A stretch of 64,000 nt of DNA from JAHRAW01 sp965249835. Lineage in GTDB: Bacteria > Pseudomonadota > Gammaproteobacteria > Arenicellales > Poriferihabitantaceae. The stretch's first letter is position 1. The number at the start of each line of letters is the position of its first letter. A model generated the notes under the pieces. It ran no database searches. It was given only the letters and a program-made list of their open reading frames with translations, and had not been told where the DNA came from. Shown one piece after another: positions 59,052 to 64,000 of this stretch. The position numbers were made by a program, and so were the translations under genes. The stretch lies in the NCBI GenBank assembly GCA_965249835.1, contig CBDFMY010000003.1, positions 1,612,001-1,676,000 on the forward strand. Reading direction: 5' to 3'.

Positions 59052-60146
59052 ATGGACGACAACAAACGAAAAGCGCTCGATGCGGCGCTCGGACAAATCG
59101 ATCGGCAATTCGGCAAGGGATCGGTAATGCGACTGGGCGATGCCCAGACATCTCAGAACATCTCGTGTTATTCCAGCGGCTCTTTGGGGCTGGATATCGC
59201 CCTCGGCATCGGTGGCCTGCCACGCGGCCGGGTCGTCGAAATCTACGGGCCGGAATCTTCCGGCAAGACCACGTTGTCTTTGTCGGTAATCGCCGAGGCG
59301 CAAAAGCAAGGCGGCACCGCCAGTTTCATCGATGCCGAACACGCGCTGGACCCCGGCTACGCGGCAAAACTCGGTGTCAACATTGAGGAGTTGCTGGTTT
59401 CACAACCGGACACCGGCGAACAAGCGTTGGAAATCACCGATATGCTGGTGCGCTCGGCGGCGGTGGATGTGGTGGTGGTGGATTCCGTTGCCGCGCTCAC
59501 GCCCAAAGCCGAGATTGAGGGCGACATGGGCGACTCCCACATGGGGTTGCACGCACGCCTGATGTCCCAGGCATTGCGCAAGTTGACCGCCAACATCAAA
59601 CGCTCCAACACCATGGTGGTTTTTATCAACCAGATTCGTATGAAAATCGGCGTGATGTTCGGCAATCCGGAAACCACCACCGGCGGCAACGCACTTAAGT
59701 TTTACTCGTCAGTGCGGCTGGACATTCGGCGCATCGGTGCGATCAAGAAAGGCGATGAAATCATCGGCAACCAGACCCGGGTCAAGGTGGTCAAAAACAA
59801 AGTTGCGCCGCCATTCCGCAAAGCCGAGTTTGACATTCTCTACAACGAGGGCATCTCCAAAGAGGGCGAGTTGATCGACCTCGGTATCGAACTCGGCGTG
59901 GTGGAGAAGTCCGGTGCGTGGTATAGCTACGGTGCCGACCGCGTCGGTCAGGGCCGCGACAATGTGCGGGAGTTCCTCAAGCAAAACCCCGACATCGCCG
60001 CCGCCATCGAAGCGAAGGTGCGCGAGGAAAAAGGTTTGGGCGGGAGCGCGGGTGTGGCGGAAAAGCCCGATGCAAAAGATGCCAAAGCAAAGGAGCCCGC
60101 CGCAAAAGAAGCCGAGGTGAAAGAGGCCGCGGTGAAAGAGGCCTAA
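59052..60146 (+). CDS. recA: Recombinase A
   Basis: The 364-residue protein forms filaments on single-stranded DNA and drives strand exchange and the SOS response. The Walker A motif is GPESSGKTTL. Other signatures are 'AEHALDPGYAAKLGVN', 'VVVDSVAALTPKAEIEGDMG' and 'NQIRMKIGVMFGNPETTTGG'. The C-terminal tail after 'EEKGLGG' is an unusual Lys/Ala/Glu-rich sequence of about 30 residues (KDAKAKEPAAKEAEVKEAA) in place of the normal short acidic tail. That tail normally damps activity. It starts recA-recX-alaS-lysC. Confidence 0.97.
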   Translation: MDDNKRKALDAALGQIDRQFGKGSVMRLGDAQTSQNISCYSSGSLGLDIALGIGGLPRGRVVEIYGPESSGKTTLSLSVIAEAQKQGGTASFIDAEHALDPGYAAKLGVNIEELLVSQPDTGEQALEITDMLVRSAAVDVVVVDSVAALTPKAEIEGDMGDSHMGLHARLMSQALRKLTANIKRSNTMVVFINQIRMKIGVMFGNPETTTGGNALKFYSSVRLDIRRIGAIKKGDEIIGNQTRVKVVKNKVAPPFRKAEFDILYNEGISKEGELIDLGIELGVVEKSGAWYSYGADRVGQGRDNVREFLKQNPDIAAAIEAKVREEKGLGGSAGVAEKPDAKDAKAKEPAAKEAEVKEAAVKEA

Positions 60147-60186
60147 GCGTCGCCGTCTTTCGCCGTTCGTTGCCGCACCGGCCCCC

Positions 60187-60720
60187 ATGTCAAATACCCA
60201 GGCCAATACCCAAGCGAGCACCCAGGCGAATACCCAAGCGAACACCGAGCCGAACCCCGCCCTTCCAAACCAACGAGCGTGTCTGCAATTGCGCGACAAG
60301 GCGTATCGGTTGCTGGCGAGCCGTGAGCACAGCGTGTGGGAGTTGCGGCGTAAACTGGCAAGCAAACCGCCCGCCGCGCAACACCCACAGCAAGTGGAGC
60401 GATTGCTTGCCGAGTTGGCCGAGCAGGGCGCGCAATCGGATTTTCGGTTCGCCGAACAACTGTGTCGCCGACGTTATCAAAGTGGTCGCGGGCCGGTGAA
60501 ACTTCGACACGAATTGGCACAGCATCAGATTGAAAAAACCATGGTGGAGCGCGTGATGTCGGACTACGAAACCAAATGGTGTGCGCTTGCCGCCGAGGTG
60601 CGGCGTAAAAAATTCGGTGACCCGCCGCCGGCGAATTACCGCGAATGGGCGCGGCAAGCGCGTTTTTTGCAACAGCGCGGTTTTGACGCGGAGCAAATTG
60701 AACCACATGTCGGCAGGTAA
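60187..60720 (+). CDS. recX: Regulatory protein RecX
   Basis: The 177-residue protein has the RecX three-helix repeats: 'RDKAYRLLASREHSVWELRR', 'LLAELAEQGAQSDFRFAEQL' and 'RYQSGRGPVKLRHELAQHQI'. RecX binds and restrains RecA filaments. The N-terminus bears five tandem NTQA-type repeats (residues 3-22) encoded by 12-bp DNA repeats at 60193-60252, absent from normal RecX. The domain starts near residue 30, so an internal start would give a conventional protein, but no ATG precedes it. Confidence 0.9.
   Translation: MSNTQANTQASTQANTQANTEPNPALPNQRACLQLRDKAYRLLASREHSVWELRRKLASKPPAAQHPQQVERLLAELAEQGAQSDFRFAEQLCRRRYQSGRGPVKLRHELAQHQIEKTMVERVMSDYETKWCALAAEVRRKKFGDPPPANYREWARQARFLQQRGFDAEQIEPHVGR
60193..60252 (+). 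repeat. 12-bp tandem repeats at the recX 5' end
   Basis: Five units of AATACCCAAGCG-type sequence encode NTQA, NTQA, STQA, NTQA and NTEP. The unit length keeps the frame, so slippage would only change the number of tetrapeptides. Confidence 0.85.
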
Positions 60721-60750
60721 GCGGGTATTATTGAAAAGCACTCCAACGCC

Positions 60751-63390
60751 ATGAAAACCACCGAAATTAGAAAACGATTTCTCCGTTATTTTGCCGAACG
60801 CGAGCATGAAATCGTGCCTGGCAGTTCGCTGGTGCCGGCTAACGACCCGACCTTGCTGTTCACCAATTCCGGCATGGTGCAATTCAAAGATGTGTTCCTC
60901 GGCAACCGCCAGCCCGGCAGTGCACGAGCGGTAACCGCGCAACGATGCGTACGCGCCGGCGGCAAACACAATGACTTGGAAAACGTCGGCTACACCGCAC
61001 GCCATCACACGTTTTTCGAGATGCTGGGCAATTTCAGTTTTGGCGACTACTTCAAATCTCAAGCCATCGGTTATGCCTGGGAATTGCTGACCGGTGAGTT
61101 TGGTTTGTCGGCCGAGCGTTTGTGGGTCACGGTGTTTGAAGAGGACGATGAAGCCGAGCGAATCTGGCTCAACGAGGTCGGGGTTTCGCCAACGAGATTT
61201 AGTCGCATCGGCGCCGAGGATAACTTCTGGTCCATGGGCGACACCGGTCCATGCGGTCCGTGTTCGGAAATTTTTTATGACCATGGACCGGCGGTGGCCG
61301 GCGGTCCGCCGGGTTCGCCGCAGCAGCACGGCGACCGCTTTGTGGAAATCTGGAATCTGGTGTTCATGCAATACAACCGCAACTCCGACGGCAAACTCGA
61401 AGCATTGCCGAAACCGTCGGTGGACACCGGCATGGGGCTGGAACGGGTCGCCGCAATCCTGCAATCGGTGCACAGCAATTATGACATTGACCTGTTTCGT
61501 AACCTGATTGCCGCCGCGGTCAAGGTGCTGGGAAGCAAGGATCGCCATAGCCATTCATTACATGTCATCGCCGACCACATTCGCTCCACGGCGTTTTTGG
61601 TGGTGGACGGCGTAACGCCATCCAACGAAGGGCGCGGCTATGTGTTGCGGCGTATCATTCGCCGCGCCATCCGCCACGGTTATCAACTCGGCTGCCGCGA
61701 ACCGTTTATGCACAAACTGGTGCGGCCATTGATCGATGAAATGGGCCAAGCCTATCCGGAACTCGCCGCCGCAGGCGAACAGGTGGAGCGGGTGCTGGCG
61801 CGGGAAAACGAAAAGTTCAACGAAACGCTGGAACAAGGCTTGAAAATTCTCGACCGCGAGATCGCCGGACTGAGCGGCACGGTGATTCCCGGGCAGGTGG
61901 CTTTCCGTTTGTATGACACGTTTGGTTTTCCGTTGGATTTGACTGCGGATGTGGCACGCGAACAGAATCTCACCGTTGACCACGCCGCATTTGATCGGGC
62001 GATGGCGCAGCAACGCGACCGCGCCCGTGCCGCCAGTCAGTTTGAACAAAGCCGGGCAACTCCGTGCAACTCGAATATCGCGGATGACATGAAAGACCTC
62101 AGCGCAACTCCATTCCTCGGCTATCAGGAATGGCAAAGCGAACAGAAAGTATTGGCATTATTCGCACAAAAAAATGAAACCATGCAACCGTGCGAGAGGC
62201 TGAACCCGGGACAGCAGGGCATCGTGGTGCTGGAGCGCACGCCGTTTTATGCGCAAGGTGGCGGGCAGGTGGGCGACCGCGGTGAGATTCATTTTGCGGG
62301 AGGGATTTTTACGGTGGAAGACACGCAGTATCTCGCCGACAAAGTGATTTGCCACTTCGGAATCATGACTGCCGGAAAAGTCGGCAAGGGCGAGCGCGGC
62401 GCGGCCAAGGTTGCCACCGACCTTCGCCGGCACTGTGCCAACAATCATTCCGCCACGCACTTGTTGCACGCCGCGTTGAAAGCGGTGCTCGGTTCTCATG
62501 TGCGGCAAAAAGGTTCGCTGGTGGAGCCGCGACGGTTGCGATTTGATTTCTCGCATTTTGAAGCGATTAATGTCGATCAACTGTGCGCCATCGAGCAACT
62601 GGTGAACCGCAACATTCGCGCCAACACTGCGGTTGCCGTCGATGTGATGGATTTGGAGCAAGCCAAAGCCGACGGCGCCGAGGCATGGTTTGGCGAGAAA
62701 TACGACTCGCAGGTGCGGGTCGTGCGCATGGGGGAGTTTTCATTTGAACTTTGCGGCGGCACTCATGTGGAACGAACCGGCGACATCGGTTTTTGCAAAA
62801 TTATCAGTGAGAGCGGAATCGCCGCCGGCATCCGCCGCATCGAAGCGCTCACTGGCGCTTGCGCCGAGCAATGGGTTGCGCAACAACTGAGTTTGTTGAA
62901 CGCCGCTGCATCAACCCTGAAATCCACCCCGCAGCAGGTCGAAACGCGGTTGAAATCGTTGCTCACCGAGCAACTCGAACAGCATCGGCAGATTCAATCA
63001 TTGCAGGGGAAACTGGCTGGCGGCGGCACTTCTTTGAATGAATCGGTGAAAGAAATCAACGGCGTCAAAGTAGTCGCCATTCGTCAGGATCACGCCGATG
63101 TTAAAACCATGCGCATGGCGGTGGATCAGTGGAAACGGCAACTCGGCAGCGGCATCGTGCTGGTGACCGGCGTCAATGAAGACAAGGTGACATTGATCGC
63201 CGGCGTGACCGGCGACCTGGTGACGCGGTATCATGCCGGCGAGTTGATTCGGGCATTGGTGCCGCTGGTGGATGGCTCCGGCGGCGGCAAGCCGGAACTG
63301 GCACAGGGCGGCGGTAGCAAGGTCGGGGCGGTGGAGCAGGTGATGGCGGCAATGTATCGCTGGGTCGCAGAAGTTTCACATGAAAAGTGA
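60751..63390 (+). CDS. alaS: Alanine-tRNA ligase
   Basis: The 879-residue protein charges and proofreads tRNA-Ala. Class II aminoacylation domain features are 'RCVRAGGKHNDLENVGYTAR' and 'HHTFFEMLGNFSFGDYFK'. The editing domain has the HxxxH motif in 'NNHSATHLLHAAL', with C-x3-H later in 'FELCGGTHVERTGDIG'. The C-terminal DHHA1 domain follows and contains 'DGSGGGKPELAQGGG'. It is of usual length. Its place after recA-recX is the normal gammaproteobacterial order. Confidence 0.97.
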   Translation: MKTTEIRKRFLRYFAEREHEIVPGSSLVPANDPTLLFTNSGMVQFKDVFLGNRQPGSARAVTAQRCVRAGGKHNDLENVGYTARHHTFFEMLGNFSFGDYFKSQAIGYAWELLTGEFGLSAERLWVTVFEEDDEAERIWLNEVGVSPTRFSRIGAEDNFWSMGDTGPCGPCSEIFYDHGPAVAGGPPGSPQQHGDRFVEIWNLVFMQYNRNSDGKLEALPKPSVDTGMGLERVAAILQSVHSNYDIDLFRNLIAAAVKVLGSKDRHSHSLHVIADHIRSTAFLVVDGVTPSNEGRGYVLRRIIRRAIRHGYQLGCREPFMHKLVRPLIDEMGQAYPELAAAGEQVERVLARENEKFNETLEQGLKILDREIAGLSGTVIPGQVAFRLYDTFGFPLDLTADVAREQNLTVDHAAFDRAMAQQRDRARAASQFEQSRATPCNSNIADDMKDLSATPFLGYQEWQSEQKVLALFAQKNETMQPCERLNPGQQGIVVLERTPFYAQGGGQVGDRGEIHFAGGIFTVEDTQYLADKVICHFGIMTAGKVGKGERGAAKVATDLRRHCANNHSATHLLHAALKAVLGSHVRQKGSLVEPRRLRFDFSHFEAINVDQLCAIEQLVNRNIRANTAVAVDVMDLEQAKADGAEAWFGEKYDSQVRVVRMGEFSFELCGGTHVERTGDIGFCKIISESGIAAGIRRIEALTGACAEQWVAQQLSLLNAAASTLKSTPQQVETRLKSLLTEQLEQHRQIQSLQGKLAGGGTSLNESVKEINGVKVVAIRQDHADVKTMRMAVDQWKRQLGSGIVLVTGVNEDKVTLIAGVTGDLVTRYHAGELIRALVPLVDGSGGGKPELAQGGGSKVGAVEQVMAAMYRWVAEVSHEK

Positions 63391-63452
63391 TTATATTCAA
63401 TCAAATATCCTATTAACCTGTCTTTATTTGTGAACAAGCGTTTATCTTCATA

Positions 63453-64000
63453 ATGTCCTTGATTGTTGAAAAATACGGTGGCACTTCGGTGGCAAATATT
63501 GACCGCATCAAAGCGGTGGCGCGCAATGTGGCGCAATCGGTGCAGCAGGGCAATAAAATGGTGGTGGTGGTGTCGGCCATGGGCGGAGAAACCAACAAAC
63601 TGCTGGCACTCGCCCACGAGACCAACGCCCAGCCGTCCAACCGCGAAATCGACATGCTGGTTTCCACCGGCGAGCAGGTCAGCATCGCGCTATTGGCACT
63701 GGCGTTGCACGCCCTCGGCGTGAAAGCGCGCTCTTATACCGGTTCCCAGTTACGCATCCTGACCGACCAGATCCACGGCAAGGCGCGCATCGTGGAGATT
63801 CAATCCGAACGCGCCAGCCGCGATTTGGAAAACGGTACGGTGGTGGTGGTTGCCGGATTTCAGGGCGTGGACCAGGACAACAACATCACCACCCTCGGGC
63901 GCGGCGGTTCCGACACCACTGCGGTGGCCATGGCGGCCGCGTTGAAGGCAGACGAATGTCGTATTTACACCGATGTGGACGGCGTCTATACCGCCGACCC
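63453..64000 (+). CDS. lysC: Aspartate kinase, partial
   Basis: The N-terminal 182 codons are visible before the right edge. The start MSLIVEKYGGTSVAN carries the KxGGTS nucleotide motif, and 'MVVVVSAMGGETNKLL', 'VSTGEQVSIALLALAL' and 'TTLGRGGSDTTAVAMAAAL' follow. The last visible part is 'RIYTDVDGVYTADP'. The enzyme phosphorylates aspartate, the first step to lysine, threonine and methionine. Whether it is mono- or bifunctional and which ACT domains it has cannot be seen. It follows alaS, as in Pseudomonas-type order. Confidence 0.95.
   Translation, partial: MSLIVEKYGGTSVANIDRIKAVARNVAQSVQQGNKMVVVVSAMGGETNKLLALAHETNAQPSNREIDMLVSTGEQVSIALLALALHALGVKARSYTGSQLRILTDQIHGKARIVEIQSERASRDLENGTVVVVAGFQGVDQDNNITTLGRGGSDTTAVAMAAALKADECRIYTDVDGVYTAD

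Noticed and set aside
60190..61554. Long open frame on the minus strand opposite recX and the alaS 5' end (454 codons).
   Set aside because: It is antisense to two well-supported genes, has no recognisable domain and arises from GC-biased third positions.

Overview
The window looks like the chromosome of a gammaproteobacterium with a moderately high GC content. Conserved blocks in gammaproteobacterial order support this: ndk-rlmN-rodZ-hisS-yfgM-bamB-der, rpsP-rimM-trmD-rplS, uvrA divergent from an MFS gene, and recA-recX-alaS-lysC. Several traits suggest a host-associated lineage, perhaps a marine invertebrate or sponge symbiont: insertion-sequence debris, many pseudogenes and gene fragments, a secreted ankyrin protein, restriction-modification genes, a Fic protein, and genes for methylated amines and betaines. 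That lifestyle is an inference, not something seen directly.

Layout. 1-1.7 kb: the edge of a DNA methyltransferase, a frameshifted IS30-family element and an FAD oxidoreductase stub. 1.7-5.4 kb: a secreted metallopeptidase with C-terminal MORN-like repeats, an MttB-superfamily methyltransferase, an IscA-type protein and a small membrane protein. 5.4-14.5 kb: housekeeping genes from mtaB to der. 14.5-19.9 kb: an accessory island with a Fic protein, a tandem-repeat protein overlapping a DUF2335 membrane protein, and an MmeI-like restriction-modification enzyme. 19.9-25 kb: xseA and an eroded TRAP transporter inside repeat-rich non-coding DNA. 25-37.3 kb: rpsP-rimM-trmD-rplS, a TPR-like secreted protein, xerD, relA, uvrA and an MFS transporter. 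37.3-39.4 kb: a lysA fragment, an IS4 remnant and an intact-looking ISNCY/IS1202-type element. 39.4-48.9 kb: a catabolic cluster with a Rieske oxygenase, an MDR dehydrogenase, a frameshifted cis-3-hydroxyproline dehydratase-like gene, a broken class III aminotransferase gene, an MFS transporter, a 2-hydroxyacid dehydrogenase, bolA and a homocysteine methyltransferase fused to a SAM methyltransferase. 49-57.4 kb: a PD-(D/E)xK nuclease-like protein, a secreted ankyrin protein, fhs, an Asp/Glu racemase-family protein, a hydroxyacyl-CoA dehydrogenase, a DmdB-like acyl-CoA ligase, a GNAT protein and an AEC permease fragment behind an IS30 remnant. 57.4-64 kb: a SAM methyltransferase, a SixA-like phosphatase, recA, recX, alaS and partial lysC.

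How the genes fit together. The MttB homologue, the FAD oxidoreductase stub, the Rieske oxygenase, the hydroxyproline dehydratase-like pseudogene, the homocysteine methyltransferase fusion and formate-tetrahydrofolate ligase all suit catabolism of betaines or N-methylated compounds feeding one-carbon metabolism. Several members are broken, so part of this capacity is being lost.

The most unusual signal is in the intergenic DNA. Several dispersed repeat families recur there. One of them, about 80 bp with a perfect 10-bp hairpin, sits inside copies of two other families, which implies it has moved. Several housekeeping proteins (S16, YfgM, RecA, RecX) also carry low-complexity or tandem-repeat tracts. 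No tRNA, rRNA or CRISPR array was recognised.
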